Shown: in pieces, positions 32,785-43,226 of the stretch
How positions within the stretch are numbered: position 1 is the stretch's first letter
Layout of the letters: each line of letters begins with the position of its first letter
Source of the DNA: Pinus tabuliformis
Taxonomy: Eukaryota; Streptophyta; Pinopsida; Pinales; Pinaceae
NCBI GenBank assembly: GCA_031772625.1
Contig: CM062815.1
Coordinates: forward strand, 602,504,505-602,568,504
Direction: 5' to 3'
DNA length: 64,000 bases
The notes under the pieces: generated by a model
Seen by the model: the letters and a program-made list of their open reading frames with translations, nothing else
Database searches by the model: none
What the model was told of the DNA's origin: nothing
Made by a program: the position numbers and the translations under genes

Positions 32785-33618
32785 ACTCCACATTCTTCCA
32801 AACAGCATAAGTATATCCTTACCTCTACTGATTATTTTACTAAGTGGGTTGAAGCAATTCCTTTAAAGACAACAAATTCTGAGGAAATTATAGAATTCAT
32901 AGATCAATTCATCATTACCAAGTTTGGTGTCCCAAATGCTCTTGTTTTTTATAATGCATCTTACTTCTCAGGCAATGCTATGTTTGATTTCGCTATTAAA
33001 AGAGGATTTAAATTGAAATATTCTGCTAATTACTATCCCCTGGGTAATGGTTTAGTAGAATCTACAAATAAAAATCTGATTAAAATTATTAAGCGAACTA
33101 TCGAATAAAATCATAAAAACTGGCACAAATCCTTGATATTTGCATTATGGGCTGATAGGATAACACATAAGGCTTCCATAGGTTCTTCTCCGTTCAAACT
33201 CGTGTATGGAAAAGAAACAGTGCTACCAACAAATCTTGTCCTTCCTTCTCTAGCCCTAGTTCAGTTTATTGAGGAAAGCCCTTCTTCTTCTATTCAACTT
33301 AGACATGACCAAATTCTAAAATTAGAAGAGGAAAGAGAAAAATCCAAGGTTATTCATGCAAAACATCAGCAAATTATCAAGTCATCCTTTGATTCAGTCT
33401 CATCCGGTTCAAAACAATTTCAAGTCGGTGATTTAGTTCTGAAATGGGACAAAGCCCATGAAGATAAGGGAAAACACACCAAGTTCCAGAAGATGTGGCT
33501 TGGGCCATTTCAGATCTGTGAGAAGATAGGCTATTCGACCTTCATATTACAAGACTTATCAGGTTTGAGAGATTCTCTCCCTGTTAATGGCCTTATCTTA
33601 AAAAAATTCTTCAATTGA
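32785..33618 (+). pseudogene. Tat-like integrase core and C-terminus
   Basis: The integrase continues after the nested element with STDYFTKWVEAIP (first catalytic Asp). The second catalytic site reads VFYNASYFSG; the family normally has Asp-Asn here, so the Asp is changed to Tyr. The Glu in GLVESTNKNL is intact. A TAA at 33106-33108 interrupts the frame, which continues in phase at 33133-33618 with the integrase C-terminal region (FQVGDLVLKWDK) and ends in TGA at 33616-33618. The missing Asp and the stop each suffice to inactivate it. Confidence 0.85.
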
Positions 33619-34696
33619 GGAGGTAACCCCTTCTCCTTTTTTTAGTTTAATAGAATTTTGTAGTTTGTAGGACCATTAGAAAATAAAGTTGTAAGGTATC
33701 TTCCATTGACCTTTGTTGTATTTAAAAGTTGTTCAAAAGAAGTAGTGTTGATATTTGCTTTTAAAATAATAGAAGTCTTAAGCAAAAGGGATAATTTCTA
33801 GGAAACTAGGTATATTTGCATTCTGAAACCACACTTCAATTTTTGTGAACTCTTCTCAAAGTTTAGAAGTATTGTAAATCATTTTATGTTTTTAAATTGG
33901 TCACAAAAAGGTTATCAATATCAAAATAGGAACTAATCCAACTTCAGCATCTTTAACTCTTACCTTTTCATCCATTTACTCTTAAGGAGAAAATTGTCCA
34001 TCCCACTCACCAAAGCTTATGATTACTCAGAGTGTAATTCTAAAATATTTGATATAAAAGATAAGAGGTCTTATTACAAGCCTGCTTACCATGACCATAG
34101 GGAAATAGTTTAACCGACATTACCAACACTGCATACCAAAATAGGGTAATGGCTTAGAATTATAAGACAAGGGGTCTCATCACGAGCCAGCTTGTTCGGT
34201 TAAATTACTACCAGTGAATGGCATTGTCACTCAGCTGGTCACCAAACCAGGACAATGGCTTTTTATCTTACAAAATAACAGAAAAGTAGAAAAGAAATGA
34301 AAAATGTGAAAAGCATGTTTTGAATTCATTCTGTTAATCATACTCTGAAATGAATGGGACAATGGACAATAACATGGTTAAAAGGTATCCCTGTCGAAAC
34401 TATGAACGTTTGCTGGCAGCAGAGGCTCTACCTATGACAAAGGAGTCAATTCTAAAAGCTGATTTGGAAAGGTTTTTTGTTTTATCATTATCAACTAATA
34501 GAGGCCAATTTAAAACTTAGAATGTATCTAATTTTAAACAAGAGAGGAAATTAGCAAAGATAGTTTCATTTTATTTGGAATGCATATATACCTAGTTATA
34601 TTAGAATTTTCCCCTTTGATGAGATTTCTATTTTGAAAAATTTTAAGTATTTCCGTACTTTTCAGAGATAATTGTTTCTTCCAGCGAATCGCCAAT
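33619..34696 (+). other. Tat-like 3' untranslated region
   Basis: There is no coding frame. Two diverged copies of a unit of about 105 bp lie at 34060-34265, sharing phrases such as AAG(A/G)GGTCT(T/C)AT, AGCC(T/A)GCTT and AATGGCTT. No purine-rich tract touches the LTR start at 34697; the nearest purine-rich run is at 34275-34310. Confidence 0.65.
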
Positions 34697-34894
34697 TGTT
34701 GTGCTCTACAACAACCCCCATTTCATATTATAGTTTATTCTCAAAACTATAATAAGAAATGGGTCCCTTTTCACTTTTGATTGGTATCAACTTAGCATTA
34801 TTCAAAAAGGTCCGAAAAACAAAATGAAAACATTACAAAACCTTTTTGATAAATCAATTAATTGGTCTCATAATATATAAATGAGAAATCTTTT

Positions 34895-35215
34895 ATCATT
34901 GCGATAAAGCGATCGCCAGATCGCATGTCGCAATGAAAAAGGAGGCATAACTTAAAGACCCATTGGTTTTCTCTGACGCGAAAACACATAATAGGCTATC
35001 AAATATCGGCAATAACAAGTTAGCATAACAAAAGCCCCTTTCGCTCCGATGTGATGCGATAAAATTCCTTCGCTCCGATGCGATGCGATAAAGTCCCTTT
35101 CGCCCCAATGCGATGCGATATCGCTATCGGTGATCAGGGATGTACCATGCATGCTTTTCAAAGTGCTCAGTTAATACTCCCGATGCGATCCAATATCGCT
35201 ATCGACAATCGGGGA
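34895..35215 (+). repeat. CpG-rich repeat array, 3' LTR copy
   Basis: It is the same array as 16990-17312, with several CpG sites changed to TpG or CpA (for example GATGTGATGCG), as expected of methylated DNA. Confidence 0.72.
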
Positions 35216-35645
35216 TTCCAAAGGGAACCAATATAATGATTTAAGTCTTCACCGACGGCCGATTGCGATAAAGCCAAAAGCGCGAATGTCAAAGAATTGT
35301 TAAAGCAGGGATTTTATGATTAATTCGTATTAAAGGCCTTATCTTCCCAACAGCGATTCACCTGCGCTCAATCGCCAAAACTTTCAAGGCACGCTTAAAC
35401 AAATCATTCGGCCAATAAACGATATGATGGGCATTTAAAGGATTGGCAGGTTTTAACGGCCATTTAATGAAATAGTAAGTCTAAAAATCTTTTCATAGAT
35501 TGTATCCGCGACCACTTTAAGTTAATCTTTCATCATGCATTGATTAATATATCTCGCTCATATTTGGTTTGTGCTACCAATTCTCTGTATTACGTTCATT
35601 TTCACTCCTGTGCAGAACTCTTCCGAAGCAGTAGATTTAAGTAGA

Positions 35646-38600
35646 ATGGGGAAGAAGTCTAAGAAAACTACAATCGCTTCTGCCTCGCCAGCCACAGGAC
35701 AACTCACCGCTGATCCAGGAGCTAAAAGAAAAGGATTGATATCCGACACTACATGTCTAGGACTTGGCAAAACTACTTGGCAAAGTACCTATAATTTGAT
35801 TGAAGCCGAAGAACCCGAGGTGACAGCAGTACAAGCCACAGTAGATACCACTCGAAAATCTGATGCTACTCTAAAGGACTTAGCCGACTCTTTCCTTCAT
35901 TGGATAGTAGCCCGGGAAAAAATTCTCCCATATACGGATGTAGTGAGGTGGGCAATTGAGGAAATCCCAATCACAGATAGAACCTTTTGCACCAGAGATG
36001 GGAGAATCTTCGGTTCATTTCAATCTAATGATTTGAGGCAAATGTATCATTTGCCTGTACCAGAGAAGAAGTACAACAAGGCATTTCTAGAGAAATTCCG
36101 AGATGAGAACGAAATTGAATCTGAACCCATTTGGGATTGGAGGCAAAATCCGGCAAAACACAACATGAATCTTCGAGTAAGTACTCTGTTGATTCTCTAT
36201 GTTCTCCTTATTGTTATGCTGGGATAATGATGTGTAGATTGTGGGGGTTGCATGATTCCGCTAATTTCACTATAGAAATGGTTCCTTTGATGGAAGCGGC
36301 ATGTAATAGTGAAATAATGGATTGAGCAACTATACTATCAGATAAGCTAGCAACAACAGTTCTTGATTTTAGAAGCAAAACCCGCTCACTGAAAGGCTTA
36401 TTCCCCCATTCTACTACAGTGCTTATATCCTGGACACCCTGTGTTTTAATTCTGAATTTCCCGTGCTTGGATGGAGATGGACTTCACAAGACCCCATGCC
36501 CATTCACATATACCATCAAAAGTTGTGAAAAACTTACTATAAACACCATTTATACCAAGTCTGCAATGGCTTTATGTTACCCATTCATTACTCTATTTTT
36601 GATAAACCTATTCCCAATATTTCCTACCAAGCAGGGGTCGATTTGAAATCCATAGGAAGATGGTTCAGAGAGGAAAAATTTACTTATATAAGAATTTTCG
36701 GCAGCCAAGCCAAACCTCATGTCCTTCCTTTGTACATACCCGATAAACTGTTGGCTAGGGAGATAGCCTATCAGATTATGTCCGAAGGAGTTACACAAAC
36801 TCTAAAGAAAAATAAGAAGCAGGTTTGGCCCTCTTTTCCTCTGAGATGCGGTGTCTACACTTTGCATGATTTTAAACATGCAGAGAAAGAAGCTGAGAAG
36901 ATGAAGGCATTAACTCTAGCAACTCTCCCTAATAGGCGATTTGATCCAAACAAAATCGCCTATAATGCACTTGAACATGCCAAATTGACAAAGTTTGATC
37001 ATAAAGAAGATAAGTTTGATGACCTATTCTCCTCAGCCGAGTCAATGTCCCAAGTTAAATCACTGGCCAGAATGGAATACAAAGATGACGGGTTAGTTAA
37101 ATTCAACAGACTTAGAGAACAGAGGTTGCAAACTCTGCCTCTAGATCTGTTAGCAACAACCCCAACGACAGAATCAAGCGAGCCTGAGCAGCGACTCACT
37201 AAGGAACCTCATGTTACATCAAAAGAACAGGAGGAAGTGCATATGGAAAAACAAGGGGAAACCCAGACGAAAGATCAGGAACAGAGCAGCATAGAGGTGA
37301 ATGTAGATACTCAAATTGACCCGAAATTGCTCCAGGAATGGCAGCAATTTGACTTAATCATCAATAATCTTGAGTGCTCTAAGGAAGCCGAGATATCAAA
37401 AGCGGCTGATACATAGGACACAACTTCAAAACAGGTTCCAAGTGGAACCAGCGGCCTACCCAGTTCGAAAGAAGTAGAGATAATCCCAAAGGATCCCTCC
37501 GATCAGATTATTTTGCAAATAGAAGAAATTCCTCCCTTAGATGTCTTCTATAGCCCAAGACACAAGGTTGTGGTAAAACGACAGAGGAAGAGGAGAAGGA
37601 CTGATCAACCTTCCCTATTCCCAGAACAAACAGTGACGGGCAACATGGTTTGGAAAGAGGAATTTGACCCCTCTGATGACCTCACAAAACTATCCCAATA
37701 TGTTGGAGCCTATTCGACAGCAACAATAGACAAGGCATTAGAGGTGAGTAATTTATTAAAAGCAAAAGACCAGGAGATCTTTTCACTACAAGCACAACTA
37801 TCAGAGGCACAGCAGAAGGCGGAGCAAGCAGAACGGCAATTGTTTACACAACAGCAAATAAATAATCAATTGACTAAACAATTGCAGGAAGAGAAACAGA
37901 GGATTGATCACAGTGCAGTCCAAAAGTAGAAAGAGCTGTCTGAGGCATTGGCACAACTGAAAGCATCGAATGAACAAATGCTGAAATCAAAAGATGAGAA
38001 AATTGCTCAACTATCAGCCCAGCTAGAGAAAACAAAGAATCTTCCACAGCTAACTGAATTCAGAGTAGAGGCATTACAAATAAACAAGGCATTGATAACA
38101 CAGATAAAACTTTTATGTCAACAAATTGCTCAGGTGGAACCATTATGCGATTTAACGACATCAATAAGTGAAAAATCGGAAAAAGCTAGAACAGACTTGG
38201 ATCAAGCCGATGAAACATTAACTAATTTTCTTGAGTGGCAAGATACCGATCAGGGACAGGCGGCTAATTTACCGAAGATTTTAGAATCACATAAGGAGAT
38301 ATTATTTACAGAATGGCAGTCCCAGTTAATGAAAGCAGAGAGAGCAATTTCAAGATGCAAATCAACCGCAAGTAATTTGGTCGAATTGGTTAATAATACT
38401 CTCTACTTGTCTAACATCATTTCTCAATGTACTCCAGGTAAATTGAGAGCGGCTAAAACATTGGAGCAGTCATGTTATCCGGAACTAGAGAAAAATGGGA
38501 GATTAATCGCAGGAATTAACAGTTTGACATGGGACACCTATTGGTTCTTCTTAGTCAAACCATACAGCCAGAGAGCCGCCCTCAAATGCCTTACAGATGT

Positions 38601-38736
38601 AATCGGGTATATCATTCCCGATATACAGGATGCCACCTATGCTGCCCAACTCAATTCTTGCCTCAACAGACCACCCAAAGTGGAGCCAATGCTTGCGATA
38701 TGCCAGCTCAGGTTTAAAGGCAAACAACCTAAATGA
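35646..38736 (+). pseudogene. LTR-encoded ORF, 3' LTR copy
   Basis: It is homologous end to end with 17739-20831 but two bases shorter. It has single-base deletions near 36162 and 36387 and stops near 36325 and 36528 (TGG to TGA), 37414 and 37927 (TAG). The two stops that interrupt its C-terminal half, and the four in the 5' copy, are at different places, so the ancestor at insertion probably had one open frame. Clean stretches remain at 36574-37416, 37513-37929 and 37948-38736, the last two being the coiled-coil-like half. Function unknown. Confidence 0.8.
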
Positions 38737-39588
38737 TGATTCATGCCGCCGACTGCCAGATTGCTATGAAAGAGATATTCAAAATCAATTGATACCAATT
38801 AAGTAGGATTTCAGTTTCATAGGTAGTTAGCTTAATTAAGTATTTATAGACCCTTTCATGTATTTGGAAAAGGTCGTAAAGTTTTGTATATGACTTAAAA
38901 CCTGAAGTTGCACTATTTTACTTCAGGTATATTCTTCTATAAAACTGGACCAATCATTCTGATTTTGACAAAGAAGCTTTTATGCGAATGTGCACTACTG
39001 TCTTTGTTTGAAAGTATTTCTGCATTGGAAGAAGAATTTCAAATAGCGATTGATATTGGGAGTGATAAGAAGCTCATATGGTACTATTATCTATGTCTGA
39101 ATTCATTCTTTTTATATGAATTGTCATTTGATCGCTTTTGCTATTATCAGATATATGTATGTGTTTTTAACAGCATTCTTTATTCCTTCCACTATTGGAT
39201 GTTTACAGTATGCTTTTCTTTTGATCATATATGTATCGATGATATAAATGATAAGTGTAGCAATATTGTGTTAATCACTTTGTTTAACTATTTAAACAAA
39301 GTAATCATTGAATGAATAAATGTCTATGTTTATTAGATAGAGTCATCTATATGCCTGTCAATAGACAAAGATCATCAAGCGCTACATTTCAAAGGATAAT
39401 AGTTCCCAAGATTAGTAGTAGTTCTTTTATTTTTGCTAATAGATTAAGTTATTTGCCTATCATTAGATTAGATAATCAATCGTTCATCCACCCCTTTTAT
39501 TCATTATTGGGAAACAAGGAGCTGTATTAAGGTCCGGACCGGGTGGTTATCCCCCAATGTTGATACAACAATTTTCGGGGCATCAACA

Positions 39589-39593
39589 AGATG
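39589..39593. repeat. TSD AGATG, right copy
   Basis: It is the partner of 16784-16788. The old Copia LTR continues from here. Confidence 0.95.
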
Positions 39594-40733
39594 ATACTCA
39601 AAATTCAAATGAAAAAACTAATCATATATACTTTGTTGTAGCATATTTACCCTTGACTGTTGATGTGTGGTCCCTACTACGGTGATCCTTGAATGCATAC
39701 TTTTTCTTTCCTTCTAGGAGTTCGATATTTATTCTATTGTATGTATGTAATTTAGGATCTCCAAAGTCGGGAATTTCTTCCTTTGGTAGCCCTATGAGTC
39801 CTCTTTCCAAGCCCACAGGCCTAATCAATATTAGATTCTTCAAGAAAGCATTATGTCCCATCTCCCATGATGACCTAATTATAGACTAGTTTAGTAAAGC
39901 AAACTTGTAGGAAGTGCCACATCTCACTGTTTTGACCCTTGGCCCTGAAAAGGATACCCAACAAACTTAAGTTGTCCTTTTTCTGTCACTATTTATGAAA
40001 TTTGAATCCAATGCTCAAAGAGAAATTTATGATGGGTTTCTAGATATCACCTGTTTGACACAGAATTTAGGAGCATGCAAAAACCATAACTTCCTCAGAT
40101 AATATTTCTGACCATATAGCGAAACAGGATCTGAAATTCGGTCATGAGGTTCATAACGGTTTCTTCTCAAATGGGTTTTAATTTTAGCTTTTGAAGCTTC
40201 GTCAAAAACAAGTTATAGTGAAAAGGCCACAATGGCCTATTTGAAGCAGCAAAATCCTAGAATCGAAGGCTTTAAACTTGCTTCAAAACAGACATTCAAA
40301 CTTGATCATAATTTTGTGCCCTAACTAGACCTCAACATAAACTTAAACTCCCTACAACATATCCTATGTTAGAAGCTCATGAGGGCCAAAAAATTATAGA
40401 GGTCTTCTCACAAGATAGTTCATTAAAAGTGCTTACATGAGGAGGATATGAGGGTCACAATTTGTAGAAATGACTTGAGTTGAGAGGGGCTTCAACAAAT
40501 GAATGTTGGAGGGATTTTATGAGCTTAAAAAATTATTAATTATTGATTATTCAATGACCACAACCAATGATGAGTGCCATGCCACAACCCCATGGGGTTT
40601 TAGCCCACTAACTGGGGTTACTAACTTCAAACACGAATATCTCTCAAACCGTGAAGCATTAAATGGTGTGCCATATATCAATGAAAACATCGCGATGAGT
40701 AGAATCCATCTAGAAGATATTTGACTCCTAATA
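39594..40733 (-). repeat. 47-kb Copia 3' LTR, piece 2
   Basis: It aligns with 61663-62785 of the sister LTR, and its last 360 bp also align with the extra partial LTR at 45432-45790. It has no coding content. It is interrupted at 40733 by a second nested element. Confidence 0.87.
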
Positions 40734-41084
40734 TGTTGGCATTATGATGCATGTGTTGTACTTGATGGCAACCCACTTGTAGAAGAACAACTCACTTATA
40801 TATAACTAGATGAATCTATAGAAGAGATATCAAATGTGATAGAATACATGGGATGCAGGATAGCTCAAAGGAATCAGTTTAGATGTAATGAACAATGACA
40901 ACTCATTAAGATGACAGTTCTCAGTATGACAAGTTAGTTTTGCCATCAAGTTCAAAGGGGGAGATTGTTGGCATTATGACACAAGTGTTGTCCTTGATGG
41001 CAACTCAATGACAAATCATAGTGCAGCAGGTCAGTAGCAAAGAATTGATTATCAGACTACAGAGAATGAAGAAAGAAAAGTATA

Positions 41085-41231
41085 TACGCAGGTTCACTAT
41101 ATACCAAGTCGTGTACACACGCAGGTTCACTATATACCAAGTAGCGTATATACACAGGTTCGCTATATACCAAGTAGTGTAGACACGCAGGTTATACACG
41201 CAGGTTCACTATATACAAAGGCGTGTATACA
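41085..41231 (+). repeat. About 31-bp tandem repeat in LTR
   Basis: Four to five imperfect units are built on ACGCAGGTTCACTATATACC followed by AAGTAG-GTATA. Related single units recur in the same LTR near 41790, 42120-42185 and 42970-43030. Confidence 0.8.
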
Positions 41232-42464
41232 TGCGGGATTGCTGATCAAAAGTCGCATATGCGTATGCACACACTTTCATGCACGAAAACATGCGTACAT
41301 GTGGGAAAGCTTATTTTTGGGTCTGTGGTATTTAGACCTATGGTTTTGTACCTTGGTATTGTATTCGAAGTGTTGAACCCAGGTATTGGGTCCCTAGTAT
41401 TGGTTCTAAATGGTTTTGGACCATGGTATTGAGTAAGGCCTAAGACTATAAAAGGAGAAGAAGATCATTAGGCAAAGGTAATTCAGAGAAAGTCTTGAAT
41501 ATTTGATGAAGTATGAGATCTAGTATGCAGGTTATGGGTTCATGATGCTTTGCTTGATCTGAGCTAAGGAGGAATATCACCGGTTGATGGAGAATAAGAT
41601 CTAAGGATAGATCGGGATCAAATGGTTTGGAATGAATCATCTCTATGTGGTTTGATTATGCTTATTCTAGATATGTATACTGACGCATGTAATGTTCTGA
41701 TCCGGGTATAACTTAAGGTTGAAATAGTTGCAACTCATGAATGAATATTTATAGATATATATGCTAGTTGACTTTGATAAAAGCGCGTACATATGCAGGT
41801 TATATACATCTAAGTAGCATATACCATATACTCTATGATATTTGAAGTTACAAGTGGTTCTGATAGTTGATGCAAAGTCTGAGTTCTAGTGACTGTTTAC
41901 TGGTGTCAGTATTCTGTATATTCAGATTGGTTGATAATGTTTAGCTTCAGTGTTGATGGATGAGATCTATAATGGATCAGGATCATAATGGCTTATCTTT
42001 ATGTGATCTGATGGACTAGATCTGGTTGCTAACATGCGTATTATCCTTGTATATGTAATGATCTGGTTATTTCTGAAGACAGGAAGTGCAATGAAGACAT
42101 AAGTAAGTAACTAATGACATATACGCTGGTTCACTTTGGTGAAGCTGCGTATACATGCTGGTTCAACTCTTCCAAGTAGCATATGCACTCTAATGCATGA
42201 TTTTTGATGATACAGTTAGATCTGAACATCGTTGCAGAGCTTTGTGTTCTGCTCTGTGTTCTGGTGACTGCAGTTTGTTGACAGTGTTTCAGTGATTCAG
42301 TATTGGGTGATTCAGAGATTGATGATGCTAGTGTTGATTGATTGTGTGCCTCAATGATATTGATGGGTCCAGTATGAAAAGTGGATGAAACGTGGCCTTC
42401 AGATTATGATGTTGTGTTCCATGAGTATCCAGTCTGAAAATTTATGAAACGTGGTACCTGAAGG

Positions 42465-42725
42465 AAGAAAGAGGAGGTTGTAGCCTTCTGTAGGTTGGCA
42501 CCTATGTACTAGTACATTAGCTAGTACAAGAGCTAAGGGGGTGGTAGCTCCCTTATAGTAGTAGCTACAAAATGAGTGAAGGTTGGAGCATTCAGTAGGC
42601 TGGCACCTACGTACTAGTAAAAGGATCGGCTAGCACAAGAGCTAAGGGGGTTGCAACTCCCTTCCAGGAGAAGCTGGAGAATGAGAGAAGGTTGTAGCCT
42701 TCTACAGGTAGAAGCCTGTGTATTG
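42465..42725 (+). repeat. About 120-bp tandem duplication in LTR
   Basis: Two units share GGCACCTA-GTACTAGTA, AGCTAAGGGGGT and GAGTGAAGGTTG or GAGAGAAGGTTG, with the start of a third (CTACAGGTAGAAGCCTGTG). Confidence 0.7.
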
Positions 42726-43119
42726 GTATAAGACTGCACCAGTATAGAAATATTGTAAAAAGAAGTTTCTTATTAAAAGAAGATAGAGACGACTTGTAGT
42801 AGGTGGTTTTCACCCACATTGGGTTTCCTCCTTATATCATGGTGTTCATGTGTACTTCTTGTGTGTGATGATCTATTCTGTTTTACTACTCCTGTTTACT
42901 GTTCATATGGTTAATAACGTTCTGATGCACTCATTAAGGATCAACTAATTGAATCATAAGTTTATTGGATATACGCTTGTTGCATTAAACATAGTTGCTT
43001 ATACACACGGTTTGCCTTAACTTAAGTAGCGTATATGAATCTGAATATGGAGATGAAAAAGTTAAATTGATTTGATAATACTGATTCACCCCCCCCCCCT
43101 CTCAGTATTATTTCCAACA

Positions 43120-43214
43120 TCATAGAGTAAGTTGTCAAGTCAAAATTCCCATGCAATATCGGGGTAACCTATGGTGTTTCTTGGGTTGACATCAATGACA
43201 ACCACTTATCAACA
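43120..43214 (-). repeat. 47-kb Copia 3' LTR, piece 3
   Basis: It is the final part of the left LTR, ending ACCACTTATCAACA, which matches 45805-45882 and 62791-62885. Confidence 0.87.
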
Positions 43215-43226
43215 ATCTCCCTCTTT
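43215..43226 (-). promoter_or_regulatory. 47-kb Copia polypurine tract
   Basis: On the minus strand it reads AAAGAGGGAGAT directly before the LTR. A second, more diverged copy is at 45883-45894. Confidence 0.8.

Larger units (their letters stand above)
16789..39588 (+). mobile_element. Giant-LTR Tat-like Gypsy retrotransposon with LTR-encoded ORF
   Basis: It spans 22,800 bp, or 16,947 bp without the nested chromovirus. The order is 5' LTR of 4,937 bp, primer site TGGCGCTAGAAGGAGGG, gag, protease, archaeal/plant-type RNase H, RT, degenerate Gypsy RNase H, integrase, about 1.1 kb of untranslated DNA, and a 3' LTR of 4,892 bp. The RNase H module and primer site suggest the Tat/Ogre group of Gypsy elements. 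The position of the module before RT, and a long ORF lying wholly inside the LTR, are unusual. Several lesions make this copy defective: a stop in the RNase H, a lost integrase Asp, a stop in integrase, and broken LTR ORFs. Confidence 0.93.
34697..39588 (+). repeat. Tat-like 3' LTR (4.89 kb)
   Basis: It is the partner of 16789-21725, ending GGGGCATCAACA, and is followed by the TSD AGATG. Differences are scattered substitutions, single-base deletions and a deletion of about 42 bp near 39516. Confidence 0.95.
40734..43119 (+). mobile_element. Copia remnant: truncated 5' end plus complete 3' LTR
   Basis: It begins with about 45 bp matching an LTR start (TGTTGGCATTATGATGC), jumps to about 185 bp of internal 3' end, then a polypurine tract (CAAAGGGGGAGAT, ending at 40965) and a full LTR of 2,154 bp (40966-43119). 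Flanks are TAATA at 40729-40733 and TCATA at 43120-43124, an imperfect TSD. Nearly all coding sequence is lost. The tract and LTR start resemble SIRE-type Copia. Confidence 0.82.
40966..43119 (+). repeat. LTR of Copia remnant (2.15 kb)
   Basis: It runs from TGTTGGCATT to TTTCCAACA, with a run of 11 C at 43089-43099 near its end. No coding frame is supported. It contains two internal tandem-repeat zones, listed separately. Confidence 0.82.

Noticed and set aside
41085-41231. Regular short repeats resembling a CRISPR array
   Set aside because: The units are tandem, without unique spacers, and lie in a plant retrotransposon LTR.
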